A DNA stretch of 64,000 bases, taken from Mesotaenium endlicherianum. Taxonomy: Eukaryota > Streptophyta > Zygnematophyceae > Zygnematales > Mesotaeniaceae. This document shows, piece by piece, positions 32,051 to 43,184 of this stretch; the stretch's first letter is position 1, and the number at the start of each line of letters is the position of its first letter. The notes beneath the pieces were generated by a model. That model was given only the letters and a program-made list of their open reading frames with translations. It was not told where the DNA came from and did no database searches. The stretch is taken from the NCBI GenBank assembly GCA_009602735.1, contig WELA01007202.1, positions 611,335 to 675,334 of the forward strand, read 5' to 3'. The position numbers were made by a program, and so were the translations under genes.

Positions 32051-34435
32051 ATGTCTCAAGCATGCACTTCGTCTGGAGCAACGCTTGCTGGAATGAGGAC
32101 GTCCACCAGAGCTTTAAGCGCTCGTCTTCCCCCTAGCGCAGTTGCTGCAAGGTCTGGTCCAGAATGGGGCCATGTGGCCATCGTTGCGGAAGCCAAGTCC
32201 AAGAACTCATATCCGAAGGTGAAGTGCATTTATTGCCCTAAGGAGTTTACTGGTGGAGCCATGCGGATTCGTGGCCATTTCACGGAGGCTGAAAGGATGT
32301 TAGTCAGTGTGAGGAGGTTCCTGACAATGTTGTAGATCTCATGATTAGCCGTAGCAACGGTAGTGCTAGTTCTCTGTTGGGAACGCGACGTAGGAAGAGT
32401 GCCATGCAAGCTGCACGAAAGCGCGTGCATGAATGGGGTTTTGACGCTAGTGGCTCACCATGTGCAAGTGCTGGAGGGTCTCCCTCAGGCAGGGAGTCCA
32501 GTTAGACCTTTATAAGTGACATGTTCCAGAAGATGAATGCTGATGTTGTCCATGAGACTGTCGCTCGCTTCTTCTATGGTACTGGTTCATCATTCAATGT
32601 TGCTCGTAGTGAGTTCTTTAGGGACATGTTGGTTGCTGTCAGTAAGTACACCCAAGAAACGGGTGTTGTGTATGTCCCGATGAAGGATAAGCCTCTCGGA
32701 AGTACCTTACTAGATAAAGAGGTGCTGAAGATAGAGGCTTGGGAGAATAAACAAAAGAAGGGACTCCCGCAGACAGGTTGTAGCATTGTAGCAGATGGGT
32801 GGACCGATCCATGCGGGCACCCTCTTCTTAACGTGCTTATGGTTGTGGGAGGCACTGAGATGTTCATGGATGCTATCAACACTGAGGGTGAAAGGAAAAC
32901 GGGTGACTACATCGGTAACCACCTGCTTGCAGTTGTGGAGAAGATAGGGGCCGAAAATGTCGTACAGCTTTGTACAGACTCTGCAGCTAACATTTTAGCT
33001 GGTTGTAATGTGGTTCGCGAGAAGCACCCGCACATATATTGGACGCCTTGTGCTGCTCACATTTTGGACCTGCTGTTGAAAGACATAGGAAAGATAAAAG
33101 AGCTCGAGGGCATAATTGATAGCTTCAAGCACTTGGTCCAATTTGTTGCAAACCACCACATGCCTCACGCTCTTTACCGTGAGCATGGGGCAAGGCTTGG
33201 AAATAAATTGGAGTTGTTGAAGCCAGGGCCCACGAGGTTTGCTAGTAACTTCCTTTGCTTGCAAAGACTCATCGTTGTGAGGGATACCTTACAAGCTATG
33301 GTGTCTGAAAGAAGATGGTTTGAGTGGGCGGCAAAGAATGGTTGTGTAGGTGAGGCTACGGAGATTAGAGACCTAGTTCGCGACGATGAACTTTGGGAGC
33401 GAGTGAAGGTATGGATAGCTGTGTGTGAGCCGATCGTAGTTCTCCTTCGACTAGTCGACTCTCCACAACCTTCTCTCGGGAAGATCTGGGCTCGCATGAG
33501 TGCCATTAAAGAGCATGTGCTTGAGGTTGAAGGACTCAAACCGACACAAAGAACCCAAGTTAAGAAGGACGTGAAGGCTCGCTGGGACCAACTTCACAGC
33601 CCCCTACATTCTGCGGGTAAAAGTCTATTTTGATGTTGCTCACCTTTCTTGCTCGGCGGCTGCTGTTCTCTTGCATGCTTGTTATTGTGAGTTGATCATT
33701 GTTATTGTTATTGTGCTTGTTATTGTTATTGCTCTCTTTTTTGTGATGTGCATTGCGTTCTCATATACTGAGTGTGCTTCTTGACTTTGTTTGGCTACAG
33801 GCTACTATCTGGACCCCGAATTCCAAGACCATGAGTCTTGGGCAGTTGAGAAGTGTCTACTAACCGATTGGTCCAACGTGCGGAATACCCTTGTCGGAGG
33901 GAGTGTGCTTGATCGAGCGTTGGTGGATCGAGAGTTGGCACTCTACCGGCAGAGCGGTGACATTTTTGGCGATGATGTTTGCAAGGCTAATAAGACTATG
34001 ATGCCTGCTCACAAGTGGTGGGAAACATACGGAAGTCATTGTCCTAACCTTCAGCTTCTTGCTATGAGAATATTGTCACAACCTGGTTCAGCAGCTGCAT
34101 GTGAGAGAAATTGGTCTGAGTACGGGTTTGTTCATAGTCCGATTCGCAATAGGCTGCTCCCTACTAGAGCAAAGAAGTTGGTGTACGTGCATTCTATGTT
34201 GAGACTTCAGGAGAAGAGCTTGGACTTCCTTGGACCAAGTGTTGGCGCCACTCCATGGGTTGAAGAAGCGGAGTTCTTGGAGACACCTGAAGAGGAGGGT
34301 CTCAATCTTGCCATGCATGCCTCGTTGAGTGAGGAACAGGAGATAGAGGTAGAGGATGAGGAGGTGGAGAAAGAGGAGGTGGAGGAGCGACCTAGTGTTT
34401 TAGCTCCAGGAAGAAGGACTCTAAAGGAGGCCTAG
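32051..34435 (+). pseudogene. hAT transposase of element B (two exons, frameshift and TAG)
   Basis: The ATG at 32051 follows a 3' splice site (ACTGCAG, about 32031-32037). Exon 1 encodes a BED-type finger (W-G-H-V near residue 39, C-x2-C in KCIYCPKEF, then H). A frame change near 32300 leads to CEEVPDNVVDLM, and TAG at 32503-32505 precedes the main open frame (32521-33616). That frame contains a DUF659-like region (SIVADGWTDPCGHPLLNV, CTDSAANILAG, WTPCAAHILDLLLKDI). Intron 33617-33800 is GT-AG, phase 1. Exon 2 (33801-34435) encodes GYYLDPEFQ, then WWETYGSHCPNLQLLAMRIL and S-x6-CERNWS, the hAT C-terminal dimerisation motif, and an acidic tail. Transposase cuts and pastes at 8-bp sites. The two lesions suggest this copy is inactive unless splicing bypasses them. 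Confidence 0.88.
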
Positions 34436-34516
34436 AGAGATTGGTTACTAGATGTGTCTGTCAGCTAACATATATGTAGTAGAGGTAGCATGTATTCTCA
34501 CTCACTTTTTTTGGCT

Positions 34517-35415
34517 AAGTCACACTTCACTCTCTATTAAATTTGGCAATTATAAGTACTTCTTAGATCTTGTACACGCTTGTTCAGAGTTTGCATCTTC
34601 TTGACACTTCTTCATTAAAGCTTATTATACCCGAACAAAATGCAATGATATTGCTAAGCCTTCTTATTTTACTAATAAATAAGATAGGAAGTACAAAAAC
34701 AATGCTCTGCCTAGCGGCTGTCTCAGTGTTGGACTTTTGGTCGTTAAGTCAAATTTCACTCACTCTTAAAAGTAGCATGTATAGGTACTTCTTAGTTCTT
34801 ATACATGCTTGTTTAGAGTTTGAATCGTCTTTGTACTTCTTCATTTAAGCTTATTGTACTCCATTAAGAAGCAATGATACTTCTAAGCCTCCTTATTGAA
34901 CTAATAAAATAATTACGAAGTACAAAAATATGCTCTGCTAAGCAGCCCTCTTAGTGTTAGACTTTTTGTGAAGAAGTCAATCACTCTTAAACGTAGCATT
35001 TATAGGTACTTGTTGGTGGTTATACATGCTTCTTAAGAGTTTGAATCTTCTTCACACTTGTTCATTGAAGCTTATTATTCTCCATTAAGAAGCAATGATA
35101 CTACTAAGCCTTCTTATTGACCTCATAAAATAGTTAGAAAGTACAGAAAACATGCTCTGCTAAGCGGCCCTCCCATGGTCAGACGTTTTGTCGAGAAATC
35201 AAATTTCAGTCACTCTTAAATATGGCATATATAAGAACTTCTTATTTCTTACACATGCTTGTTAAGAGTTTGAATCATGTATACACCTCTTCCTTCAAGC
35301 TTATTCTACTTGATAAGGTAGTAATGATACTCCTGACTGTTCTTGTTCAACCAATAAATCAGTTAGGAAGTACAAAAAACAGGTCTGGTAAGCGGCCCTC
35401 CCATAATTGGAACGA
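34517..35415. repeat. Four tandem 222-229-bp repeats in hAT B
   Basis: Units begin at about 34517, 34746, 34974 and 35196, each with AAGTCAAATTTCACTCACTC (or a variant). Shared later blocks are TATAGGTACTTCTTAGTTCT, AGAGTTTGAATC, AAGCTTATT, AAGCAATGATACT, AAGCCTTCTTATT and AGCGGCCCTCC. They lie between the transposase stop and the right terminus. Function is unknown. Confidence 0.9.
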
Positions 35416-35499
35416 TAAATGCCGTCGACATTATTCATGGACAACGGGTCATTTCATTATCCAAACGAGAAACAGCTTACGTAAGATTCAGCGTGTGGC

Positions 35500-35735
35500 A
35501 GCGTGGTAAAGCATCGCTCCTTGAATACGGTGACGGGGGATCAAATCCGTTGGGTTGCGCCTGATACGTGAAGCGTACCATAATTCTTTCTTCTCAGTGG
35601 ATAGTGAATGCTAACTACAATGCAACAAAGAACGGCCTGCCATAGAATCGTGCATGGCACTTCGGATAGCTCTCTAAACCTTGCACCTGGTGGCGGGAGT
35701 TCAAACCCGACCGGTGACGTTCTGATGGTATAGTT
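35500..35735 (+). other. Two tRNA-like (pol III box) modules in the hAT right arm
   Basis: First, TGGCAGCGTGGTAAAGCATC (A-box-like, about 35491-35510) precedes GGGGATCAAATCC (B-box-like, about 35535-35550), with a CTTGAAT anticodon-loop-like stretch between. Second, about 120 bp later, TGGCACTTCGGATAGCTC precedes GTTCAAACCC (about 35698-35707). Stems are imperfect, so these are not called as tRNA genes. The second module lies in the part shared with copy A. Confidence 0.3.
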
Positions 35736-36196
35736 TGATCAAGTTTCGCTAATCTTTGTTCCAAATCGGGCAGTTCAAAAATTCCGAAAGCGCACGGATT
35801 TTTTTTTTGCCATTTTGAACAAAAACAAAAGTCTGACACGACGTGGTATTTGTACACGTGCGACCGATATCAGACGTCGACGTCGTAGCTACTTGACGTT
35901 GACGCCGTCGTGACTTGGCGTACTAAGCGAACTAGTCCTTTTTTTTTAACACCGTACAAAGCGAACTAGCGTACTAGTCCAATTAAGCGTACAAGCGTAC
36001 GACGTAACCCTGGTCCAACTGGCAAGGTTGCTTTTGCTATGAATGTGGAGACCTGTGTGCCTCGTGCCCGTCCTCCCTGTCAGCCCCCCCTGACGTGTGT
36101 GCTGTCGGCATTCATCTGAGTCGGGGAGGGGGGGGGGGGGNNNNCCTGCCGGGGGGGGGGGGGGGGGGGGGGGGCTTAGGGGCGTGCAGCTGGAGC

Positions 36197-36462
36197 GCCG
36201 GCAAGCTGGTGATGGGCGACCTGATGCAGCACTTCCACCTGCCCACCAACCAATCGCCAAGGCGCTAGGCATTTGCCCCACATTTCTCAAGAGTATGTGC
36301 CACCGCAACGGCACGCGCTGCAAGCCGCACCAAAAGATGAAGAGCTTGTTGCTCGTCTCATTGCTCTCTCACTTGGAGCTTCGGGATATTAACTTATTAG
36401 AGGAGGTGCAAGAACAGGTAGACAGAGAGCCCTTTCACTCTCGGGTTCCTGCCAGTGAGTGA
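36197..36462 (+). pseudogene. RWP-RK domain gene fragment with a 1-nt frameshift
   Basis: The plus strand reads GDLMQHFHLPTNQ (36215-36253). After loss of one A it continues one frame over as IAKALGICPTFLKSMCHRNG, then TRCKPHQKMKSL (36253-36348). This matches the RWP-RK pattern FHLPxxxAAKxLxVxxTxLKKxCRxxGIxRWPxRKxxSL, but the core RWPxRK has become CKPHQK. RWP-RK proteins are nuclear DNA-binding regulators of nitrogen response and gamete development in green plants. The frame ends at 36462 next to a possible donor (GTGAGT). A poly-G run with N at 36141-36144 precedes it. The frameshift could be a sequencing error, but the altered core favours decay. Confidence 0.65.
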
Positions 36463-36479
36463 GTCTCAGCAGTTAGTCG

Positions 36480-37442
36480 ATGTTGGCATGCCTTTTGCCC
36501 CTCTCTGAAGCTCAAATCCTCCCAATTGCAGCCCATATACAGGGGAGGTGCCAACTAATGAGGGCCATGCTAGACGGAGAAGGCCAGCTGGCACCAAAGC
36601 GTGGGCTTGGACGGCCTCACGCATGCGTGCATGCATGCATGCGTGCATGGGCATGCATGCAATTAACTACAGGCTCACTAGAAAGAAGGAGAGGGAAAGG
36701 AGGTGAGGGCAGGGGGTGGAAGTGGATGGTAGTGGTTGACTGCCTGGTTGGTGTTTATAGGGTTTAAAGAGGGATTGGGCACAAACCTATCGGCCGTCTT
36801 TTGTTTGGGGCGGGGGCGAGGGGGAAGTATTGGCGTGCTATTGTTCTTGCTTGTAGTCTTGTGTGCACGTGCGCGCGGGCGAGCAAGGGGGCGCGTGCGT
36901 GCATGTGTGCCAGTGCGTGTGCTTGCGCGGGCAGGGCAAGAGAGCGGGTGGACGAATGTGGCGCGCGCGCGCGCATATTGGGACGTACCTGGCCTATGTG
37001 GAGGTGTGTGCAGGCACACGTGTGTCTGCGCACGTGTCTGCGTGTACGCTCGTGTTTATGGGTGGCTAACGACGATGAGCGCGTGGTGCGTGTGTGTTAG
37101 TGCGCCAGGCCCAGTGGCATCTTTGTGGTGAACCCGAGGTAAGTTGCACGCATCCTCCCCCCGCATATGGTTACCTTGTCCATGCACCGACGCGCTGGGG
37201 GGTGTGTCTGACGGTGTGATTTGGTGTGTGTCACGTGTCGCTTGCCCGCTCGCTTGCCGGCCACCTGCTCAGCGGCCGCTTGCCTCTTGTAGCTTGCCAA
37301 TTGCCACCTACCACATGTTGTTTCCTGTACGCTTGCCACCTACCGCCTGGTACGTGCTACCTGCTGTTGCCTTCTCAACAACTCTCTCCCCCTTTACATG
37401 TGCTTGCGGCTGGTTCCATGTCTGCGGGGCGTAGTTATGAAA
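36480..37442. other. GC/GT-rich low-complexity region; no gene seen
   Basis: It contains a GCATGCGTGCAT-type run (36616-36662), a GTGCGTGT-rich stretch (36850-37110) and an alternating GC run (about 36960-36974) that could adopt Z-DNA. Long frames on both strands here are R/A/V/C or H/T/R-rich products of the repeats. Confidence 0.6.
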
Positions 37443-38973
37443 TACGATTACGTCGCATTCAAATTTCAAATACGCACAAGCGTGATGCGTGAGAGGTCGG
37501 CGTAAAACAACCCAAATACGTGTGTTAATTAAGAAACCAAATAATAAAATGGACGCGCGTGTAAGGGCCAAATAATTTTTTTAATCTGACACGCTGCACT
37601 CAAATTCGTGGTGCGGAGTCAAGCTAGCAACCTGGTGGCACGGCAGTATCAGATGTCGCCAATCTTTAACAACATTACTCGCGTCAATAATTTCTCGCGT
37701 CAATAATTTCCAGTCGATTTGTTGTGCTTTGTTGAGATATTTGAAACTCACGAAGAGCGTGCACACCCGCTGATATGGCCGCAGCAAACATGGTTGCCAT
37801 TCGGTCTTTTGCTTACGTGTACACAAACCATATTTTTCTTTGAGGCAAAGTAAAGAAAAACCAAAACAACCATTTAGTCGAATTAAACTTTGTATACACG
37901 TATTTAGCAAACACGACGCGTTTTAGCGTATAATTTGCACCCGACTGACCTATACGTACGTATTCCTTAACTAGGCTGATGGGATCGTGAAGACTGCTGG
38001 TGCAGGCTTGTCTCTCTCCTCTCTCTCCCCTTCTTTTCCTCTCCATCTCGCTCTCTTCGTCTCTCTCTTGACGTCTCTCTCCCTCTTTATGATTGTTCTT
38101 GGCTTTTCAACACTTCTTTTTCTCTAATCCGCCACTTGAATTTGTATGTGTGTGTTTATGCAAGACCCAAGAGTTTATGTAAGAGGAGGTGGTAAAAAAG
38201 GAGGTGGTTGAGGCACGCTCACGAGCGGTTTACATCACGTCACCTGTCGTCGGGAAGTTGACTCGGAGACCCTAGGATCATGGACGTATTTGTTTAGGTC
38301 ACGCTTGTAATGTAGGGGTGTTAAAGGTCTAGCTATCACATTAATTTATAGGTGGCTATACACGTACATTGAGGTTATCGAGGTTTTAAGACCTCAATTA
38401 TCATATGGAATTTATTGTTCGTAATAATATCATTAATATAAATAAGTTCCATAATGGAAGCTCCAACATTGTGATAAGTTCAAAGCCACTTGTAGTCTAG
38501 TAAAAAAACCAATACAAGACATAGTTAGCCGAAAGATCCGAAAATGAAGGATAATCTAAATAAAATGGCTGAAATTCACACAAGCAATGCAATATGAATT
38601 TATTCATGGGTAAAACATATATCATTTCTAACGGATGTAGAAATTATTTACATTCATAACAAACCGTAGCGATGCGAAATCACATCCTGCTTTCAGAGAT
38701 GGCTAGCCAATTGAGCGAAAAGAATAACTTGGATTTTTTGTTTTTAAAAGTTCTCCCACTTTTTTTTTGCCTGTTGAAGAAAGTTTTTTGCTACTCGGCT
38801 TAGTCAAGAAGAAGCACAAGTATACTTTCACATACGTGAGCGTCAGCACTTACCGTTGACGTCGTGACATCAACATTAGCGTACTAAGCAAACTTAGCCA
38901 ACTTTTTACTTATCGAATTTAGCAAACAAGCGTTCGAAGCATATTTAGTTTACTAGCGTACAACAAAACCTTC
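37443..38973 (+). mobile_element. hAT-family copy E, decayed
   Basis: The stretch 37970-38973 is the inverted counterpart of the left part of copy C (59843-60800). They share the CTACTCGGCTTAG block, the TTGAGCGAAAA region, the CATCCGTTAGA/ATATCATTT block, ACAAGCAATGCAATATGAAT and the CT/GA microsatellite. It ends near 38973 with CGTACAACAAAACCTTC, a degenerate terminus. The left end is probably near 37443 (TACGATTACGTCG). Flanking octamers do not match, so boundaries are approximate. Confidence 0.6.
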
Positions 38974-39653
38974 GGACTATTGACACATGAACCTCAACTG
39001 GGTGAATACCAAATTTTGGGCTGAATCGTATAAATCGATATGAAACGCGATGTAAATTGAAAAGAATCAAGTTAAGATGCTGCTTGTCTCTTACTCGTCA
39101 CTGGTTTGTACACGTACTAGTTTGTAGCAAGTATTATAATATATTATTCCAATTCTGTGCAAGTTTGCGTTCATATAAAGATTTACATCTTCTTTTCTAG
39201 TAAACTGAGGACATAGTTACAAAAGTTCAAAGAAGGCGTATTTCATAGTGTATGGGAACGGAAGTGGCCGCCATGCCGATTTTGCTAATATCTCTTTCCC
39301 ATAAAGTTGCGGAATAGTCCACCGTGTTCCTATGTGAGTGTTTTGTCTACTTACATCGTGCGTTCAAAATACTTTGACCGCATGAAATAGAGAATAAGCA
39401 ACTACGCATTTTGCATTTTTGCATTTAGTGCTTGGAGGTATGCAATTAGAACTGTCAGGCCCTTGTGGAGACCCTTCTCTTCCGCAGTGTACAGGTCAAT
39501 GAAGCTCACAATTTTTTTTAAGAAAATATGGATTTAATCCACAGCAACCATAGACAACTTAGGATCTTGCTTACAGGTAAGTGGCGGCGTTAGGGTTTAG
39601 ATTTGAGATTGTTAACTTGAAGTCCTCTTTGTTGTGTGCACGCAGGTGCAAAC

Positions 39654-39905
39654 ATGGCGGTTCCTTATTACTGCAGCAATTGTGGCGCAAGAAGGGGTCT
39701 TAATGACCAGGAGTGTCATCATTGCAATCACGACTTCTCCATGTGTGTGGAGGTAGACCTAAGGATATGGATGATAAACTTTCATAGGCGGTTGTATAAG
39801 AGATTAGACGTAAATTCTCAATCAAAAGTGTGCATCCGTGAGACAAATGTTCCTTCAACTACATTTCACTCCTTATTGGGGAATGGGGAAAAAGATAGCA
39901 CATAA
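39654..39905 (+). CDS. Small zinc-ribbon-like protein, first coding exon
   Basis: A likely 5' UTR intron (GTAAGT at 39577, ending CACGCAG about 39646) is followed by ATG 39654. The product begins MAVPYYCSNCGARRG and continues NDQECHHCNHDF, giving C-x2-C...C-x2-C like a rubredoxin or zinc-ribbon knuckle. The frame stops at 39905 after 83 residues. A coiled-coil frame follows at about 40300 on the same strand, and a decayed transposase lies convergent on the other strand. It may be an accessory gene of the same mobile element; no family is recognised. Confidence 0.4.
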   Translation: MAVPYYCSNCGARRGLNDQECHHCNHDFSMCVEVDLRIWMINFHRRLYKRLDVNSQSKVCIRETNVPSTTFHSLLGNGEKDST

Positions 39906-40299
39906 CATAACTACAGGTGAACCTTCTGTGACTACTAGAATTTAAAAGGGTATGTTGGGAGTTAGTAGACATGGAGACTTCCTTCTCCCTTGAGCAGGTT
40001 AGGAATGGGTTTGGATGGGGGTTATGTAAGATCTTGCGTCATTCGAGTGAACTTGTAGTTGTCATTCCACCTCCTTACATGGACTAGAAACTGAGTAGCA
40101 ATAAAGAGAATGTATCTACTATCAGATTTTCATTTTTTGTCCTTAATAGACAAGGCGATATTATCATTGGTCCAGGTTACCTTTTTAACTGGAAGAAGTG
40201 GGGAGCATCTTATGACATAGAATGTAGAAGACAAGTCCTTAACGGAGGTGGAGACATGCCTGCTAGGCTCCAGTTAGAGGGCATACATGTGGAAGAAGC

Positions 40300-40680
40300 C
40301 TTATAGCTGCTGGTTATATTGCTAAATTTGAAACTGCAAGGGAAATAGAAGAGGAAGAGAGGCACACTAGAGAATTGAGAGAGGCAAGATTGAGAAAGGA
40401 GAGGGAGAGAGAAGAGGTCTCTCCAAGAAGTACACGTGCTGCAGAAGAACAACTTGCTGCAGAGAGGGCACAAAGGGCTGCAGCATTTGCTCTAGAGTTG
40501 GCATCTAAGAAGAAAGAAGAGAAGAACGCAAAATGGGATAGGATTACAGCACCTCCTCCTAAAACACACTCTCAACTAGCCAATACACAAGGACGCAAAC
40601 TTATGGCACAAGCAAGAGCTTTTTCATATGGCAAGAGGGCGGCACCAACAAATATGAGGTACGCTCACTCTTAAAGTTAA
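40300..40680 (+). CDS. Charged coiled-coil frame
   Basis: The plus frame runs AAGYIAKFETAREIEEEER (from about 40308), then an R/E/K-rich heptad-like helix, then KKKEEKNAKWDRITAPPPK, and ends near 40674. A possible donor (GAGGTACGC, about 40655) suggests that it is an exon. No catalytic or DNA-binding motif is visible. It lies 400 bp after the zinc-ribbon exon; joining them is speculative. Confidence 0.35.
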
Positions 40681-41176
40681 TACACATATGTATCTTGCAA
40701 TGGACTCTCATGTGTACTATCTGTGCAAATGAAAATATCACAATTAGTATTTTAAATGCAAGCAGATTTGCATGCTTCATAACCTGCTACTTATTTTGCA
40801 ATAGTGTCAATATTTGTGTCTGCTGCTTTCTTTGTCTAAGTAATGTAGACAGAGGGTGTGGCACTAGGTCATCTACAGCTCGTCGAACAACCTCCTGCCT
40901 AGTGCTTTGGTTTAGCCTGCTGCTACTCATGACCCTTCCTAGCTTGTCAGTTCCACATTTGCGCTTGTTTGTGTTGGCTCCCTTCCTTCAATGGTGTAGT
41001 GCCTCATCACCTTCACCACTGAACTGGCTTAGATTTCCATGCCTTCTGATTATGTCAGAATGTGGCATTTGAGAATATGGATGTATGTTGTCGAATGCTC
41101 AGCGCCAGATGCATACACAAATGCTTTCTTAAATTCATTAGCGAGCTTTTGCACTGTCGCTGCTTTTTCTTCACGC

Positions 41177-42790
41177 TCACTGTACAGGTCCAAAAATTGG
41201 AATGGACTTCTCTAGTGCCTCCATCACTTGCTCAAAGCACTTCCATGCACCAAATGCCTTTGCCTTTTGTTTACGCGCCTCTACAAGGTCATCACTTGCA
41301 GCAAAGACGTAGTCCAAGAGGGCCCCCGCCTTCTTTATGAGGAGACGACACTCCAGCCCAATGAAGGTAGGCTTGGCATCCCTACTTCTCTGCTCGGATT
41401 TCTTCAGCACCTTCACTGCAGCTCTAGGAATCTTTGCTCCAGTCTCTTCCACTAGCTTCTTGTAGGATGCATCTTCTTTCTCCTCTCCCGCTCTCAAATG
41501 AGTATGAATTGTCCTCTCATACAACGTCGCTGAGATTGTAAGCAGCAGGTGCAGGACACATATAACACAATTCTTAGGATCTACGTTTCATGAAGGTGCC
41601 TTCTTGTGTCTGTGACTGTGAAAGAGCACCTGATATTCTAGCCTTGCTTTGATGCTCTCCTTACACTCCTTCCCTCTAGTTGTCTTTAAAGTATTTGCAG
41701 CTTATGCGTCAGCGTCTGTAAACTTCTTCTTGCAACACGCTCACTCAAATGGAACTGTATCGAAACAGTGGGCTGCATCCTTCATCCCTTTCAAGGTGCA
41801 AGACGCTGCCTGAGTGCCCTCTGCCTTGATCTCATTCGAGGGCATGAGACACCACAAGCACGGGTAAGTGGCATTTGTTCCACATAGTCCAAACAGCCCG
41901 TTGCTAAACTTGTAGTCTCCTCTTTGGTAAAACTTGACAATATATTGTGTCCTGCAACCTGCATCTCTACCCTCTCGTAACTCCTCAATTTCTTGTAACA
42001 TTCTGTCTGCGTGCAACTTGATGCTCACATAATCGTCGTCACCCTCAAATACTAGGATGGTGCTTGTGTTGAAAGGGGAGGTGGCGAGGGCCTGGTGATC
42101 TTTTCTGATGACTTTGCATGCGATGGTGGTCTGGTGCACACCCCTGTGGTGCAGAGCTGCATCACCAATGACTTGGACTCTCACCACACGTCTTGGGGGG
42201 AGGTTTAATCTCGCAATGCGAAGCCTGAGTGCCTGTCCTAATTTGTTGCCCCAATGGTCTTGTACCTGGTTGAGTGTAACTGCCTCCAGGGTGTACTTCA
42301 ACTCTAACTCTGGAGCAAGTATGTCAAAGAGCTCTTCGTTTTTCGGCCTGTTGAACAAGTTTTTCAACGCTTCTGCTGAGTTTGTTAACGCTTCTTCTCC
42401 CTATATCCTATCCTACAAGTGACAAGAATTTCCTTATATCACTTCCCATTCTTTGCACAAATTTTTTGTTATCACCGCCTACACGAGGACGCTTGGTGGC
42501 TGGTCTGGTTGGTGGTGCTGCCCTCTCATTCTCAAGGTACTCTATCCTTCTCTTTACCCCACCAATCTGCTTTTCAAGCACTTGATTATGTGCTGTGTGA
42601 CCTCTTGTCATTCATGTGAGTAGCACATGCTAGGAGCTATTTCTTCCTTTCAATTTAGTTATCTCACCATAAGCCTTATCCGATCGTACTGTTTCAACTC
42701 TTAGCTTAGCCTCTGTCTTAGGAACTGGTGGGGTAGCTTCAGCTAGGGTGGGCTTAGGTTTGACAGATTTCAAAGTTAGATAGGTAGGCA
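41177..42790 (-). pseudogene. DDE-like transposase of unnamed family, fragmented
   Basis: The minus strand has three parts. First, 42790-42408: a Lys/Pro-rich start and a coiled coil (LEKQIGGVKRRIEYLENE). Second, 42367-41741: a globular region with VQVIGDAALHHRG (a candidate first Asp), STILVFEGDDDYVSIK, then YIVKFYQRGDYKF (a candidate second Asp) and YPCLWCLMPSNEI. Third, 41524-41177: a helical C-terminal part. The GD(Y/W)KF...C-x-WC arrangement resembles uncharacterised transposon proteins common in protist and cnidarian genomes; I cannot name the family. The parts are in different frames, so introns or decay must intervene. No terminal repeats were located. Confidence 0.4.
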
Positions 42791-43184
42791 TTGTTCACGT
42801 TTGGAGATTTCCAAATTTTCCCGCTTTTTTGATTTTATTTTTTTTAATCATAAAAAACAAAATAAAGATTTCCTTAAGAAGACATAGGTACATGAGGGTG
42901 CATCATTGTGTTAGGTGCACACACTAAAAGACTGAGAGGTTCGTACAAGAAGTACATCATAGTTTTCTCATGATGGGTAGTTCGGAAATTCGTGGACATT
43001 GAACAAATTTAAGTCAGTATTTTGACAGTATCATAGTACTTGAAACTTCATGACATTCACATTTGATTGTTTCTATGCTTGTCTAAAATGTCACACATCA
43101 TAGCTACCAAATTGTGTGCAATTTGAAGTTTGTATGAGTATGATATGAATGAGTTAAGAAGCCATAATATAGGTACCACATAAG
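42791..43184. other. A/T-rich spacer; no gene seen
   Basis: A/T-rich sequence with a poly-T run (about 42838-42846) lies between the decayed transposase and the solo LTR. Nothing is recognised. Confidence 0.5.

Larger units (their letters stand above)
27673..36012 (+). mobile_element. Complete hAT-superfamily transposon, copy B (8340 bp)
   Basis: The termini are inverted: CAGGGTTACGCCGTACGC at 27673 and ...GCGTACGACGTAACCCTG ending at 36012. Flanking sequence is the identical 8-bp duplication GTCCAACT (27665-27672 and 36013-36020). Eight-base duplications, CAGGG-type ends and a hAT transposase fit the superfamily. Left to right: subterminal palindromes (27708-27727), a leader region with exon-like parts, a 3.4-kb minisatellite, transposase (32051-34435), four 226-bp repeats (34517-35415) and a right arm with tRNA-like boxes. 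Perfect duplications indicate recent insertion, but the transposase has lesions. Copies A, C, D, E and F share its ends. Confidence 0.95.
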
